Under the pieces are notes generated by a model that worked only from the letters and a program-made list of their open reading frames with translations, was not told where the DNA came from and ran no database searches. A DNA stretch of 64,000 nucleotides, from NCBI GenBank assembly GCA_005503215.1, contig SCNS01000002.1, forward strand, positions 62,001-126,000, read 5' to 3'. Position numbers and translations under genes: made by a program. This DNA comes from Sphingomonadaceae bacterium 3R27C6. GTDB taxonomy: Bacteria > Pseudomonadota > Alphaproteobacteria > Sphingomonadales > Sphingomonadaceae. Numbering within the stretch: the stretch's first letter is position 1; every line of letters begins with the position of its first letter. Shown one piece after another: positions 17,402-27,311 of the stretch.

Positions 17402-18601
17402 CTATTTCGAAAACCTTGCGGCCAGTTCCACATGGGTCGACCAACGGAACTGGCCCACGGGCTGCACCCAATCGAGCATGTAGCCGCCCTCGATCAGCGT
17501 CTTTGCGTCGCGTGCGAAGCTTGCGGGATTGCAACTGACGTAGGCGATCACGGGCGCAGCTGACGCCGCGAGCTGCTTCACCTGCTCCTCCGCCCCGGCG
17601 CGCGGCGGGTCGAGGATGATCGCGCCAAAGCGGTTCAGTTCGGCGGGGACGAGCGGGCGGCGGAACAGGTCGCGATGCTCGGTCGCGACGAGCGCGCGCG
17701 CGCGGTTCGCCGCGCCGGTCAGCGCGGCAATCGCATCGCGCGCGCCTTCGGCGGCATAGACCTTGCGTCCCGCCTGCACCGACAGTGCAAAGGTGCCGAC
17801 CCCCGCGAACAGGTCGGCCACCGCGCCAGCATTGCCGATCGCCTTGGTCACCGCTTCGATCAGGGCGGCCTGTCCCGCGCTCGTCGGCTGCAGAAAGGCA
17901 AAGGGCGGCACTTCGACAAGGATTTCGCCAAAGCACATCGTCGGCGGCTCCGGCTGCCACAGGATTTCCAGCCCGTCGCCCTGATCGATCGCGAAGCGCG
18001 CCAATTTATGCGCGCCGGCAAAATCCTGCAGCGCCATCGCGGCATCGAGCCCCTCGGCTTTCACGCCTTCGAGTATCAGCTCGACGCCCTGATCGAGCAT
18101 CTGCAGCTTGACCTTCACCGGGCGCCGCGGCTGCGCGATCATCACCAGCAGGTCGCGCACCGGCGCGATCAGCGCGAACAGCTCGGGGAGCAGCAGCGGG
18201 CACATCCGCATGTCGACGATCTGGTTGCTCTGCGCGGCGTTGAAACCGATCGCTACCTGCTTGCCGGTACGAAGCGCAGTCAGGACAGCGCGGCGGCGGC
18301 TATGTGCGGGTGATAGCACGGCGGGCAAGACCTGAATGCCTGTCACCTCCTGCCCTTCCAGCCCGCCTACCACGCGGTCGCGAACGAAGTCGGCGAGCGC
18401 GGGTTCGGCGACATGCTGCAACTGGCAGCCACCGCATTTGCCGAAATGACGGCACATGGGATCGGTGCGGTTCGGTCCCGGAATGATGATCCCGTCGTCG
18501 CGGATACGGTCGCCCGGCACGCCGCCCGCCACATGGCGGCCGTCGCCCGTCACGCCATCGCCGCGCGCGGCAATGCGCTCGATCAGCGCAGCTTCAGTCA
18601 T
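17402..18601 (-). CDS. RlmD-like 23S rRNA (uracil-5-)-methyltransferase
   Basis: A 399-residue SAM-dependent RNA m5U methyltransferase. Iron-sulphur cysteines C50, C56 and C59 (CRHFGKCGGC) plus C134 fit the [4Fe-4S] arrangement of RlmD/RumA. The SAM loop is ADLFAGVGTFAL, LDPPRAG is the DPP motif, and SCNPASFARD holds the catalytic Cys. Only a short N-terminal part precedes the cluster, so the TRAM domain seems reduced. The start at 18601 has AGGGA upstream and lies 1 base after the Nnr stop, indicating one operon with nnr. Whether the target is U1939, U747 or a tRNA site cannot be decided by eye. Confidence 0.85.
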   Translation of the reverse strand: MTEAALIERIAARGDGVTGDGRHVAGGVPGDRIRDDGIIIPGPNRTDPMCRHFGKCGGCQLQHVAEPALADFVRDRVVGGLEGQEVTGIQVLPAVLSPAHSRRRAVLTALRTGKQVAIGFNAAQSNQIVDMRMCPLLLPELFALIAPVRDLLVMIAQPRRPVKVKLQMLDQGVELILEGVKAEGLDAAMALQDFAGAHKLARFAIDQGDGLEILWQPEPPTMCFGEILVEVPPFAFLQPTSAGQAALIEAVTKAIGNAGAVADLFAGVGTFALSVQAGRKVYAAEGARDAIAALTGAANRARALVATEHRDLFRRPLVPAELNRFGAIILDPPRAGAEEQVKQLAASAAPVIAYVSCNPASFARDAKTLIEGGYMLDWVQPVGQFRWSTHVELAARFSK

Positions 18602-18602
18602 T

Positions 18603-19970
18603 TCATTCCCTAACCAGATCGTCGGCGACCAGATCGTCGGCGACAAGGCCGGGGCCTATACGCGCGGCCCGCGCGATATGCCAGCCCACCGCCGCGACCG
18701 CGGCATCGAACGCATCACCGCCGCGCGCGAGCATCGCGCCGCACGCCCCCGCGAGCACGTCGCCCGTTCCCGCCGTCGCGAGCCACGGGCTGCCCGGCCA
18801 GGCGGCGGCAACACGGCCGTCGGGCGCGGCGATGATGGTGTCCGCGCCCTTATAGATGATGACCGCGCGCGTCCGCGCGGCGGCCGCTTTGGCGCGGTCG
18901 ATCTTGCTGCCGTAGAGCTGCGGAAAAGCGCGTGCGAACTCGCCCTCATGCGGGGTCAGGATCGCCTTGCGCGGCGTTTCGGACAGGCGCGGCAGCGCGG
19001 CGTCGATCGCGGCCGCGTCGAGCACCAGCGGCTTGCCCGAATCGAGCGCCGCCTCGACATCGAACAGCAATTCGTCGCCTGCCGGAAATCCCGGTCCGAT
19101 CACGACCGCGCCGACGCGCGGATCGTCGAGCCGCTCGCCGAATTTTTCGTCGCTTTCGGTTATGATCGCCGAAAAGGGTGCGCGCTGGGCGCCGTCGAGC
19201 ACGACATAGCCTGCCCCCGCGCGCTGCGCCGCCGCGGCGGTCAGTCCGGCAGCGCCGCGCATCGGCCCGGCGAAGACAAGCACCATGCCGCGCGTGAATT
19301 TGTGCGCCGTCACATCGGGCTTGGCCGTCTGCGGCGCGGGCAAGCTGCGCATCGCCTTGCTCGCCGATATGCCGATGGGCGCGAGCAGGACGCGTCCGCA
19401 CCCCGGCGCGGTCGGTAGCAGGACATGCGCGGGCTTGAGCGCGCCCAGCGCCAGCGTCACATCGGCGGCGAGCGGCGGTGTCCAGTCTTCGGCGCCATCG
19501 CTCTCCACCCCGCTCGGAAGGTCGACCGCCAATATGCGCCGGTCGGAAAAATGCCGGAGGATTATGGCCAGCCCGTCCGGGATCGGCCGCGACAGCCCGA
19601 CGCCGAACAGCGCGTCGACGATCAAGGGCGCAGGGGCAAGACGGCCGTTCAGCGGCTCGACAGGCCCGCTCCACCCTGCCCGCGCAGCCTTCGCCAGATC
19701 GGTTGCCGGCTCGGCCAGCGCGGCGACGCGCACGGCGGCGCCGCGTGCCGCGAGCAAGCGCGCCGCGACATAGCCGTCGCCGCCATTGTTGCCGGGGCCG
19801 CACAGGATCAGGATCGGCGCGCCCGCCGCCATTCGCCACGCGGTATCGGCAACCGCCGCGCCCGCAAGCTCCATCAATTCGGAGAGCGATGTCCCCTGGA
19901 TCGCGCACGCGGCCTCGGCCTCGCGCATCGCCTTGGCGGTCAGGATCGGGGCGTCGGCGGGAACGGACAT
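18603..19970 (-). CDS. nnr: Bifunctional NAD(P)H-hydrate epimerase / ADP-dependent dehydratase
   Basis: A 455-residue metabolite-repair enzyme. The N-terminal epimerase half (about 1-205) has CGPGNNGGDGYVAARLL. The C-terminal kinase-like dehydratase half (about 215-455) has LTPHEGEFAR and the nucleotide loop TAGTGDVLAGACGAML. It converts damaged NAD(P)HX back to NAD(P)H. The last residues contain an in-frame 15-base tandem duplication (18614-18643) giving a repeated VADDL. An AGGG lies 4 bases before the ATG. It is the first gene of a tight pair with the RNA methyltransferase. Confidence 0.92.
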   Translation of the reverse strand: MSVPADAPILTAKAMREAEAACAIQGTSLSELMELAGAAVADTAWRMAAGAPILILCGPGNNGGDGYVAARLLAARGAAVRVAALAEPATDLAKAARAGWSGPVEPLNGRLAPAPLIVDALFGVGLSRPIPDGLAIILRHFSDRRILAVDLPSGVESDGAEDWTPPLAADVTLALGALKPAHVLLPTAPGCGRVLLAPIGISASKAMRSLPAPQTAKPDVTAHKFTRGMVLVFAGPMRGAAGLTAAAAQRAGAGYVVLDGAQRAPFSAIITESDEKFGERLDDPRVGAVVIGPGFPAGDELLFDVEAALDSGKPLVLDAAAIDAALPRLSETPRKAILTPHEGEFARAFPQLYGSKIDRAKAAAARTRAVIIYKGADTIIAAPDGRVAAAWPGSPWLATAGTGDVLAGACGAMLARGGDAFDAAVAAVGWHIARAARIGPGLVADDLVADDLVRE

Positions 19971-20003
19971 GCACCCTGCCCTATCACGATCGCGCGAAAG
20001 CGC

Positions 20004-20393
20004 CTACTTCGCCCCGCCGGTGTTGGCGGGCAAGCGGTAGCGGTCGTCGCCGATCGCGACTTCGATGACATTGTTGCCGACGATCGTCACCTTCGCGGGC
20101 TCGGCGCCGTCGGCGGACACCACGCCGCGTCCATCGGTCGTAATCTGCAGGCGGCGGTAACCGACATTGCTGCGCCCGACGACGAGAACCGCCCCGCCCT
20201 CGCCGCTCATCTCCTCGACGCTGCAGGTGCGGTCGAACAATTTGGCGCCCTCGAGCGCGCATTCGATGCGGCCGTTCTCGGCGGCTTCGCGCGAACCCCG
20301 CGCTTCGGCTTCGGCAAGGTCGCTGTTGTCGGATGCGCGATTGCAGCCCGTGAGCGCAACCAACGCCAGCAATACCCCCCCGAGTCTTCTCAT
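20004..20393 (-). CDS. Small predicted lipoprotein, function unknown
   Basis: A 129-residue protein starting [17 protein letters not shown], a lipoprotein signal with lipobox LTGC. The mature part begins with an acidic, low-complexity stretch, followed by a small beta-rich domain containing [17 protein letters not shown]. Two cysteines (IECALEG and RTCSVEE) are suitably spaced for a disulphide. Its ATG overlaps the ilvD stop by four bases, so it is translationally coupled to ilvD despite no evident functional tie. No known family is recognised. Confidence 0.8.
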   Translation of the reverse strand: MRRLGGVLLALVALTGCNRASDNSDLAEAEARGSREAAENGRIECALEGAKLFDRTCSVEEMSGEGGAVLVVGRSNVGYRRLQITTDGRGVVSADGAEPAKVTIVGNNVIEVAIGDDRYRLPANTGGAK

Positions 20394-22249
20394 CCCTTGC
20401 CCTTCAGCTGCGACAGGTCGCGCACCGCACCGCGCGTGGCGCTGGTCGTCATCGCGGCATAGGCCTGAAGTGCTACCGAAACCTTGCGCGGGCGCGGCTT
20501 GGCGGGCTGCCAGGCGGCGTCGCCCTTCGCTTCCATCGCGGCGCGGCGGTCGGCGAGAACGCTGTCGGCGACCATCAGGTTGATCGTGCGCTTCGGAATG
20601 TCGATCTCGATCAGGTCGCCATTTTCGACCAGCCCGATTGTCCCGCCCTCGGCCGCTTCGGGGGAGGCATGGCCGATCGACAGTCCCGACGTGCCGCCCG
20701 AAAAGCGTCCGTCGGTGACCAGCGCGCATACGGCGCCCAGCCCCTTCGACTTCAGATAGCTCGTCGGGTAGAGCATTTCCTGCATCCCCGGCCCGCCCTT
20801 GGGTCCTTCGTAGCGGATCACGACGACGTCGCCCGCCTCGATCTGTCCGGTCAGGATGCCCGCAACCGCAGCGTCCTGGCTTTCATACACCTTCGCCGGA
20901 CCCGTAAATTTCAGGATGCTCTCGTCGACGCCGGCGGTCTTCACGATGCAGCCGTCGAGCGCGATATTGCCCGACAGCACCGCGAGGCCGCCGTCCTGGC
21001 TGAACGCATGCTCGGCCGAGCGGATCACGCCCGTCTCACGGTCGAGATCGAGAGCGTCCCAGCGGCGCTCCTGGCTGAACGCGACCTGCGTCGGCACCCC
21101 GCCCGGCGCCGCCATGAAGAATTTCTGCACCTCGGGATCGTTGGTACGCGAAATGTCCCATTTGTTGAGCGCGTCGCCCAGCGTCGCGCTGTGCACCGTC
21201 GGCAGGTGCGCATGGAGCAGCCCCGCGCGTTCGAGCTGACCGAGGATCGCCATGATCCCGCCGGCGCGGTGGACATCCTCCATATGGACGTCCGACTTGG
21301 CGGGCGCGACCTTCGAAAGACACGGCACACGGCGTGACAGCCGGTCAATGTCATCCATCGTGAAATCGACCCCCGCCTCGAATGCCGCGGCGAGCAGGTG
21401 GAGCACCGTGTTGGTCGATCCGCCCATCGCAATGTCGAGGCTCATCGCATTCTCGAACGCCTCGAAGGTCGCGATATTGCGCGGCAGCACGCTGTCGTCG
21501 TCCTGCTCATAGTGGCGCTTGCACATTTCGACGACGATCCGCCCCGCGCGCAGGAACAATTCCTTGCGGTCGGCATGTGTCGCCAGCGTCGAGCCGTTTC
21601 CGGGCAGCGACAGCCCCAAGGCTTCGGTCAGGCAATTCATCGAGTTTGCGGTGAACATCCCCGAGCACGAACCGCACGTCGGACACGCCGCGCGTTCGAT
21701 TTCGGTCACTTCCTCGTCGGTATATTTCTCGTCGGCGGCGGCGACCATCGCGTCGACCAGGTCGAGCGCGACTTCCTTGCCCTTCAGGATCACCTTGCCG
21801 GCCTCCATCGGCCCGCCCGACACGAACACGACCGGGATATTGATCCTGAGGGCCGCCATCAGCATGCCCGGCGTGATCTTGTCGCAGTTCGAAATGCACA
21901 CCATCGCGTCGGCGCAATGCGCGTTGACCATATATTCGACCGAATCCGCGATCAGGTCGCGGCTGGGCAGCGAATAAAGCATCCCGTCATGCCCCATCGC
22001 GATCCCGTCATCGACCGCGATCGTGTTGAATTCCTTGGCAACGCCGCCCGACGCCTCGATCTCGCGCGCGACCATCTGGCCGAGGTCTTTGAGGTGGACG
22101 TGACCGGGCACGAATTGCGTAAAGCTGTTGACCACCGCGATGATTGGCTTGCCGAAGTCGCTGTCCTTCATCCCCGTCGCGCGCCAGAGGCCGCGCGCGC
22201 CCGCCATGTTGCGGCCGTGGGTGGTTGTGCGCGAACGATATGAAGGCAT
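20390..22249 (-). CDS. ilvD: Dihydroxy-acid dehydratase
   Basis: A 619-residue enzyme of branched-chain amino acid and pantothenate synthesis, converting dihydroxyisovalerate or dihydroxymethylvalerate to the keto acids. Fe-S cluster cysteines lie in [13 protein letters not shown] and [35 protein letters not shown] is the conserved C-terminal segment. The 619-residue length matches the long E. coli-type form. AGGA lies 10 bases before the ATG, and the short AT-rich gap upstream (22250-22308) should hold the promoter. The coupled lipoprotein gene follows. Confidence 0.95.
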   Translation of the reverse strand: MPSYRSRTTTHGRNMAGARGLWRATGMKDSDFGKPIIAVVNSFTQFVPGHVHLKDLGQMVAREIEASGGVAKEFNTIAVDDGIAMGHDGMLYSLPSRDLIADSVEYMVNAHCADAMVCISNCDKITPGMLMAALRINIPVVFVSGGPMEAGKVILKGKEVALDLVDAMVAAADEKYTDEEVTEIERAACPTCGSCSGMFTANSMNCLTEALGLSLPGNGSTLATHADRKELFLRAGRIVVEMCKRHYEQDDDSVLPRNIATFEAFENAMSLDIAMGGSTNTVLHLLAAAFEAGVDFTMDDIDRLSRRVPCLSKVAPAKSDVHMEDVHRAGGIMAILGQLERAGLLHAHLPTVHSATLGDALNKWDISRTNDPEVQKFFMAAPGGVPTQVAFSQERRWDALDLDRETGVIRSAEHAFSQDGGLAVLSGNIALDGCIVKTAGVDESILKFTGPAKVYESQDAAVAGILTGQIEAGDVVVIRYEGPKGGPGMQEMLYPTSYLKSKGLGAVCALVTDGRFSGGTSGLSIGHASPEAAEGGTIGLVENGDLIEIDIPKRTINLMVADSVLADRRAAMEAKGDAAWQPAKPRPRKVSVALQAYAAMTTSATRGAVRDLSQLKGKG

Positions 22250-22308
22250 TTCAAACAGTCCTGATAATTTTATTTCAAAAATAAGCGAAGAGACGCGCCT
22301 CTACACGC

Positions 22309-23040
22309 CTATTCGGCCAGATTCAATGCAACTTTGCTGCACATGCGAGAAAGCCGCCCGGCAAAGAGCGCCTGCCCCGCCGCATCACCGACCAAATCCT
22401 GCCGCATCTCGATCCCGACATAGGGAATCCCGTTTGCCTCGGCATGGCGGTTCATCGTCGCGTTGAGCAGCTTGCCCGAATAGGGTAGCTGGTCGCCGAC
22501 GATCATGTTTTCGGCTTCCAAGGCCGTAATCGCCGCCGCCGCGAGCCGGTCGTCCTCATTATAAAGCACCCCGACGTGCCACGGCCGCGCCTGATCAGGG
22601 TGCGCGGCAAGCGACGGCGTGAAGCTGTGTAGTGACAGGATCATCGCCGGGCGCTGCGCCGCGATCGTCCCGGCGATATGCGCATGATAAGGACGGAAAA
22701 AGCGCGCCAATCGCGCCTCGCGCGCCGCATCGTCCAGCGCATTGCCCGGCACCGCATGCCCGTCGCTCGCGATCGGAAGCACGCCCGGCGCATCCTCCTC
22801 GCGATTGCAGTCGACGACGAGCCGCGACACGCCGCCAAGGATCGCCGCATCGACCGCGCCGCTTTCGACGAGCAGCGCCGCAACCTCGGCGACGCCGATG
22901 TCGATCGCGATATGATTGGCCAGCAACGCGGGACCGATGCCGAGGTCGAGGTCGTCCGGCACATGGGCCGAGGCATGGTCGGCGATCAGCAAGATGCCGC
23001 CCGCGCGCGCTTTGCCGATCTGACGCCATGCCTCGCTCAT
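22309..23040 (-). CDS. N-formylglutamate amidohydrolase family protein
   Basis: A 243-residue protein with the family motifs LLIADHASAHVPDDL, SRLVVDCNREEDAP and ILSLHSFTP, and a late NGIPYVGIEMRQDLV. HutG-type members hydrolyse N-formylglutamate at the end of histidine degradation, and the histidines seen here would bind the metal. No other hut genes are nearby, so a different N-acyl substrate is possible. The start ATG overlaps the ispE stop (ATGA), implying coupling with ispE. Confidence 0.88.
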   Translation of the reverse strand: MSEAWRQIGKARAGGILLIADHASAHVPDDLDLGIGPALLANHIAIDIGVAEVAALLVESGAVDAAILGGVSRLVVDCNREEDAPGVLPIASDGHAVPGNALDDAAREARLARFFRPYHAHIAGTIAAQRPAMILSLHSFTPSLAAHPDQARPWHVGVLYNEDDRLAAAAITALEAENMIVGDQLPYSGKLLNATMNRHAEANGIPYVGIEMRQDLVGDAAGQALFAGRLSRMCSKVALNLAE

Positions 23041-23885
23041 CGCAATGTCCCCGCCATCGACCACCAGTTCGGATGCCGCTCCGCCAGCTGCGCCGCCGCC
23101 GCGTCGCGTCCGGCGGCCGCGTCGAACAAAGCGAAACAGGTCGCGCCCGATCCAGACATGCGCGCGAGCCACGGGCGCAGTCCGCCGAGCTCGAGCAAGA
23201 TGTCGGCAATCGCCGGGCACTGCGCGATCGCCGGGCGTTGCAGATCGTTGCGCGCGCTTAACAACTGCGCGCGGAGATCGGCACCGGTGAACAGCGGCCC
23301 GCGATCGATCCCGTCCCACGCCGCAAAAACCGGCCCCGTCGCGACCGGCTGACGCGGATTGACCAGCAGCACCGGCGTTCCGCCAAGCCGCAGTTCGGGC
23401 ACCGCGCTCAGTTCCTCGCCGACGCCGACGCCCAGACAGGTCGTGCTAGCCACACAGGCGGCGATATCGGCGCCGAGCGGGCCGACGAGCCGCGCCAGCG
23501 CTGCATCGCCCAGCTCGGGCAGGAAATGCGTCCGGATCAGCCGCGCCATCGCCGCAGCGTCGGCCGACCCGCCGCCGATCCCCGCCGCGACCGGCAGCCG
23601 CTTCGTCAGCGTCACCGCGAGCGGCGGCACCCGGTCGGCGCCATAGCGTTCGCGCAGCAGCGCCAGCACCTGCATCACCAGATTGTCGCCGCCCGCGCTC
23701 AGCCCCCCGGCGAATTCACCGTCGATCGTCAACGCATCGGCATCGGCGAACTCGGCGACGATCGCGTCGCCGTCGCCCACAAAGGCGAACAAGGTCTCGA
23801 TCGCATGGTAGCCATCGGCCCGGCGCCCACGGACGTGGAGCGCGAGGTTGATCTTGGCCCAGCCCGTCTCGCGAAACGCGGTCAC
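23037..23885 (-). CDS. ispE: 4-diphosphocytidyl-2-C-methyl-D-erythritol kinase
   Basis: A 282-residue GHMP kinase of the non-mevalonate isoprenoid pathway. WAKINLALHV near the N-terminus, the ATP loop PVAAGIGGGSADAAA, and C-terminal MSGSGATCFALF are characteristic. It phosphorylates CDP-methylerythritol. The GTG at 23885 is chosen because it sits just before the conserved FRETGWAKINL start and overlaps the stop of the upstream TPR gene (GTGA); no ribosome site is visible, so coupled translation is likely. The frame is open further upstream within the TPR gene, but that part is not conserved-looking. Confidence 0.93.
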   Translation of the reverse strand: MTAFRETGWAKINLALHVRGRRADGYHAIETLFAFVGDGDAIVAEFADADALTIDGEFAGGLSAGGDNLVMQVLALLRERYGADRVPPLAVTLTKRLPVAAGIGGGSADAAAMARLIRTHFLPELGDAALARLVGPLGADIAACVASTTCLGVGVGEELSAVPELRLGGTPVLLVNPRQPVATGPVFAAWDGIDRGPLFTGADLRAQLLSARNDLQRPAIAQCPAIADILLELGGLRPWLARMSGSGATCFALFDAAAGRDAAAAQLAERHPNWWSMAGTLR

Positions 23886-25552
23886 GGCGCGGTGGTTGCG
23901 GGGGTCAGCCCGTCGCGCAGCTTCGCCTCCAGTCGCGTTGCCATTTCGGCCTCGGCGAGCAGCGCGGCAGCGCGCCAGTTGTAGCGCGCCTGAAACTTCT
24001 GCCCCGCCTTCCAATAGGCGTCACCCAGATGCTCGACGATGACGGCATTCCCGGGTTCACCGAGCTGCGCCTTTTCGAGCAGCTTTACCGCGTCGTCGGT
24101 ACGACCAGTCAGGAAATAGGCCCAGCCGAGCGAGTCGGCGATGCTCGCATTCTGCGGCTCCTGCGCCCACGCAGCCTCGATCCGCGCGAGCGACTGCTTC
24201 ACATCCTTGCGCCGTTCTAGCGCCGAATAACCCGCGAAATTGAGGATCGAGGCGTCATCGGGCCTCAGTGCGACCGCCTTTTCCATCAACGGCGCCGCCG
24301 CATCCCATTGCCCCGCCTGCAGCAACAGTTCGGCGCGGGCGATCAGCAACGTGCCGCGCAGCATATTGTCGCCAGCACCGTTCCCCAGTGAAGCTTCGAG
24401 GCGCTCATAGGCGCGTGCCGCCGCCGCCGGATCGCCCGATCGGCGCGCGATATCGGCGAGACGGACGAGCATGCTGCGCGCGTCATTATCCTTCGCCGCG
24501 GCCTCGGCCAGCTTGGCCGCACCGGTCAGGTCGCCGGCATCGGCCATCAATTCGGCGCGCCGCATCGCGAGAACCGGCGGGAGCGGCGCCCGCACGGTTT
24601 CGAGCAGCACCATGGCATCGCCCCGCTGGCCATTGCGATCGAGCGCCTCGACGAGCGTCGTCCGCACCGCCAAATCCTCCGCGTTGAGCCAATAGGCGGC
24701 GCGTGCGAACAGCAGCGGCAGCTTGGCGCTGCCCCCCGGCGTGCGGGCCAGCCCATCGGCGAGCAGGCCAAGCCATTGCGCCACACCCGCCTGCGGCGTC
24801 GAGACGGGCTGATCGGGCAGCAACAGCATCGGGTCCTCGCGCTGTCCCGACGCGAGCGCGATCCGCCCGCGCAGCCGCTGCGCCGTATCCTGTTGCCCCG
24901 CCTTGTCGAGCGTTGCCGCCACGCGCAGCCCGACGAGTTGGCTGGTCCGGTCGGTCAAGGTTATGCCGTCGGTCAGCGTCGCCGCCTCACCGACCCGTTT
25001 GGTCGCGATCTGGACGAGCGCGACCTGCAGCGTCAGCGCCGGTTCGGGGCGCTGGCGGTTGTTGACAGCAAGCAAATGCCGCTCGGGTTGCTTTTCGCGG
25101 GAACCAACATCGACCCAAGCGTTCACCGTGGGCAGGATCAACCGCCCGATCGTATCGGCCCCCGCCTTGTCGATCCGGCCCGCCGCATAATCGCGCGCGG
25201 CCTTCCAGTCGGACCGGCGCATCGCGTCGACCATCAGCACGAGCTGTGCATCGAAGCGGCGGTCACCCGCCGTCCATAGGCGCAGCGCCGCGGTGCGTGC
25301 CGCCTCCAGATCGCCCGCCTCGATCGCCTGTTCGAGCATCCGTCCGCGCAGCCCCGGCAGGTCGGGCGCGACGCTCGAAACGGCAGTCAGCGCCGACAGC
25401 GCGGCAGCGGGCTCGCCGCCTTCCTCCGCGAGCCGCGCCCGCACGAGCGCGTTGAGCGCGGCGCCATTGTCGTCGACGGCATGCGCCGGAACCGCCGCCG
25501 CAATCGCGGCGACGATCAGAAAGAAGCGCGCGGGCTTACATGTTCGGGTAAT
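23882..25552 (-). CDS. Exported TPR-repeat protein with uncertain, possibly ATT, start
   Basis: An alpha-helical repeat protein. The C-terminal half has clear TPR units (around NFAGYSALERRKDV, DSLGWAYFLTGRTDDAVKLL, EHLGDAYWKAGQKFQARYNW); the middle is degenerate helical repeats. The first standard start is GTG at 25444, but the frame continues upstream into a good signal peptide (ARFFLIVAAIAAAVPAHA). The only plausible start for that signal is ATT at 25552, six bases after a GGAGG sequence, inside the end of the ETF-QO gene. The protein would then be about 556 residues. Such alphaproteobacterial proteins are usually annotated only as tetratricopeptide repeat proteins of the envelope. Confidence 0.75.
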   Translation of the reverse strand: MTRTCKPARFFLIVAAIAAAVPAHAVDDNGAALNALVRARLAEEGGEPAAALSALTAVSSVAPDLPGLRGRMLEQAIEAGDLEAARTAALRLWTAGDRRFDAQLVLMVDAMRRSDWKAARDYAAGRIDKAGADTIGRLILPTVNAWVDVGSREKQPERHLLAVNNRQRPEPALTLQVALVQIATKRVGEAATLTDGITLTDRTSQLVGLRVAATLDKAGQQDTAQRLRGRIALASGQREDPMLLLPDQPVSTPQAGVAQWLGLLADGLARTPGGSAKLPLLFARAAYWLNAEDLAVRTTLVEALDRNGQRGDAMVLLETVRAPLPPVLAMRRAELMADAGDLTGAAKLAEAAAKDNDARSMLVRLADIARRSGDPAAAARAYERLEASLGNGAGDNMLRGTLLIARAELLLQAGQWDAAAPLMEKAVALRPDDASILNFAGYSALERRKDVKQSLARIEAAWAQEPQNASIADSLGWAYFLTGRTDDAVKLLEKAQLGEPGNAVIVEHLGDAYWKAGQKFQARYNWRAAALLAEAEMATRLEAKLRDGLTPATTAP

Positions 25553-27191
25553 TGGGGCCTCCGCCGCCTTCGGGGGTGACCCAGTTGATATTCTGGGTCG
25601 GGTCCTTGATATCGCACGTCTTGCAGTGGACGCAATTCTGCGCGTTGATCACGAATTTGGGATCGCCCTCCGCTTCGCCGACGATCTCGTAAACGCCAGC
25701 CGGGCAATAACGCTGCGCGGGCTCGTCATAGAGCGGCAGGTTGTAGGCGACCGGGATCGACGGATCCTTGAGCTGCAGGTGGACCGGCTGGTCTTCCTCA
25801 TGGTTCGTGTTCGAAACGAACACCGACGACAGGCGGTCAAAGGTCAGCACGCCGTCGGGTTTCGGATAATCGGGTTTCGGCATGATGTCAGCGCGGTACA
25901 GGCTCTCATTGTCCGGATGATGCTTCATCGTGAAGGGGACTTTGATCTTCAGCGTTTCGAGCCACATCGTGATGCCCGACAGGAGCGTTCCCGCCAGGTC
26001 GCCATATTTCTCGACGAGCGGCAGCACGTTGCGCACGACGCTGAGTTCCTTCTTAACCCAGCTGTCGTCGAAGGCGGCCTGATAGGCGTCGAGCGTGTCG
26101 CTGCTGCGCCCCGCGGTCACCGCCTCGAATGCCGCTTCGGCTGCCATCATCCCTGACTTCATCGCGGTATGCGTACCCTTGATACGCGGGACGTTGAGGA
26201 AACCCGCGGTATCACCGATCAACGCGCCGCCCGGAAACGCCAGCTTCGGCACCGACTGCAACCCGCCGTCGCTGATCGCGCGCGCGCCGTACGAGACGCG
26301 CTTGCCGCCCTTCAGGATCTTGGCGATCTCGGGGTGCGTTTTCCACTTCTGCATCTCCTGGAACGGGGAGATGTGCGGGTTGCGATAATTGAGCCAGGTC
26401 ACGAAACCAAGTGCGACCTGCCCGTTCGCCTGATGATAGAGGAAGCCGCCGCCATTGGCGTTTTCGTCGAGCGGCCAGCCCTGCGTGTGGATCACGCGGC
26501 CCTCCGCGTGGTTTTCGGGCTTGATGTCCCACAGTTCCTTGACGCCAAGGCCGTAAACCTGCGGCTCGCAATCGGCGTCGAGCGCGAATTGCGGCTTGAT
26601 CATCTTGGTCAGATGGCCGCGCACGCCCTCGGCAAAAAACGTATATTTCGCATGGAGTTCGAGCCCGGGGGCATAGTCGCCCTTATGGCTGCCGTCGCGC
26701 GCGACGCCCATGTCGCCCGTCGCGACGCCTTTGACCGAGCCATCCTCATTGTAGAGGATTTCGGCGGCGGGAAAGCCCGGGAAGATTTCGACGCCAAGAC
26801 CTTCGGCCTGTTCGGCGAGCCAGCGGCAAAGATTGCCGAGGCTGCCGGTATAGGTGCCCTTGTTGTGCATGAAACCGGGCGAGATGAATTCGGGAAGCGC
26901 GAACTTTTTCGCCTTCGTCAGCACCCAATGCTGGTTGTCGTTCACGGGGACTTCGGCAAGCGGACAGCCTTGGTCGCGCCATTCGGGAAGCAGCTCGTCG
27001 AGCGATTTGGGATCGATCACCGCGCCTGAGAGGATGTGCGCGCCAACCTCGGACCCCTTTTCGAGGATGCACACCGACAATTCGCTGCCCGCGTCATTCG
27101 CCAATTGTTTGAGGCGGATCGCCGCCGAAAGCCCCGCCGGCCCTGCGCCGACGATGACCACGTCATAGGGCATCGATTCCCGTTCGCTCAC
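25536..27191 (-). CDS. Electron transfer flavoprotein-ubiquinone oxidoreductase
   Basis: A 551-residue flavoprotein carrying electrons from ETF (fatty acid and amino acid oxidation) to ubiquinone at the inner membrane. The N-terminal FAD loop is VVIVGAGPAGLSAAIRL, the quinone-site region includes GGLQSVPKLAFPG, and a C-terminal [4Fe-4S] cluster is formed by RYCPAGVY and NCVHCKTCDIKDP. The GTG at 27191 (MSERESMPYD) is chosen because AAAGG lies 8 bases upstream; an ATG at 27227 is the alternative. The gene is divergent from the glycosylase-like gene and followed with overlap by the TPR gene. ETF subunits are not in the window. Confidence 0.92.
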   Translation of the reverse strand: MSERESMPYDVVIVGAGPAGLSAAIRLKQLANDAGSELSVCILEKGSEVGAHILSGAVIDPKSLDELLPEWRDQGCPLAEVPVNDNQHWVLTKAKKFALPEFISPGFMHNKGTYTGSLGNLCRWLAEQAEGLGVEIFPGFPAAEILYNEDGSVKGVATGDMGVARDGSHKGDYAPGLELHAKYTFFAEGVRGHLTKMIKPQFALDADCEPQVYGLGVKELWDIKPENHAEGRVIHTQGWPLDENANGGGFLYHQANGQVALGFVTWLNYRNPHISPFQEMQKWKTHPEIAKILKGGKRVSYGARAISDGGLQSVPKLAFPGGALIGDTAGFLNVPRIKGTHTAMKSGMMAAEAAFEAVTAGRSSDTLDAYQAAFDDSWVKKELSVVRNVLPLVEKYGDLAGTLLSGITMWLETLKIKVPFTMKHHPDNESLYRADIMPKPDYPKPDGVLTFDRLSSVFVSNTNHEEDQPVHLQLKDPSIPVAYNLPLYDEPAQRYCPAGVYEIVGEAEGDPKFVINAQNCVHCKTCDIKDPTQNINWVTPEGGGGPNYPNM

Positions 27192-27274
27192 CGCAAATAC
27201 CTTTCTGCCGTCCCCGCGCGGGATCATTCATCGTGTCCCGCGCTCATTCTGTCACGAAATGCGATGCCCGCCAA

Positions 27275-27290
27275 TTGACGCGTCCGTCAA
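27275..27290. promoter_or_regulatory. Inverted repeat in the ETF-QO / glycosylase-like divergent region
   Basis: A perfect inverted repeat TTGACG-CGTC-CGTCAA lies in the 120-base gap between divergent genes, 22 bases before the plus-strand ATG. It has the size of a dimeric regulator site, but no regulator is suggested and it may be chance. Confidence 0.3.
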
Positions 27291-27311
27291 CTGCCTGTTT
27301 GAAACAAATTC

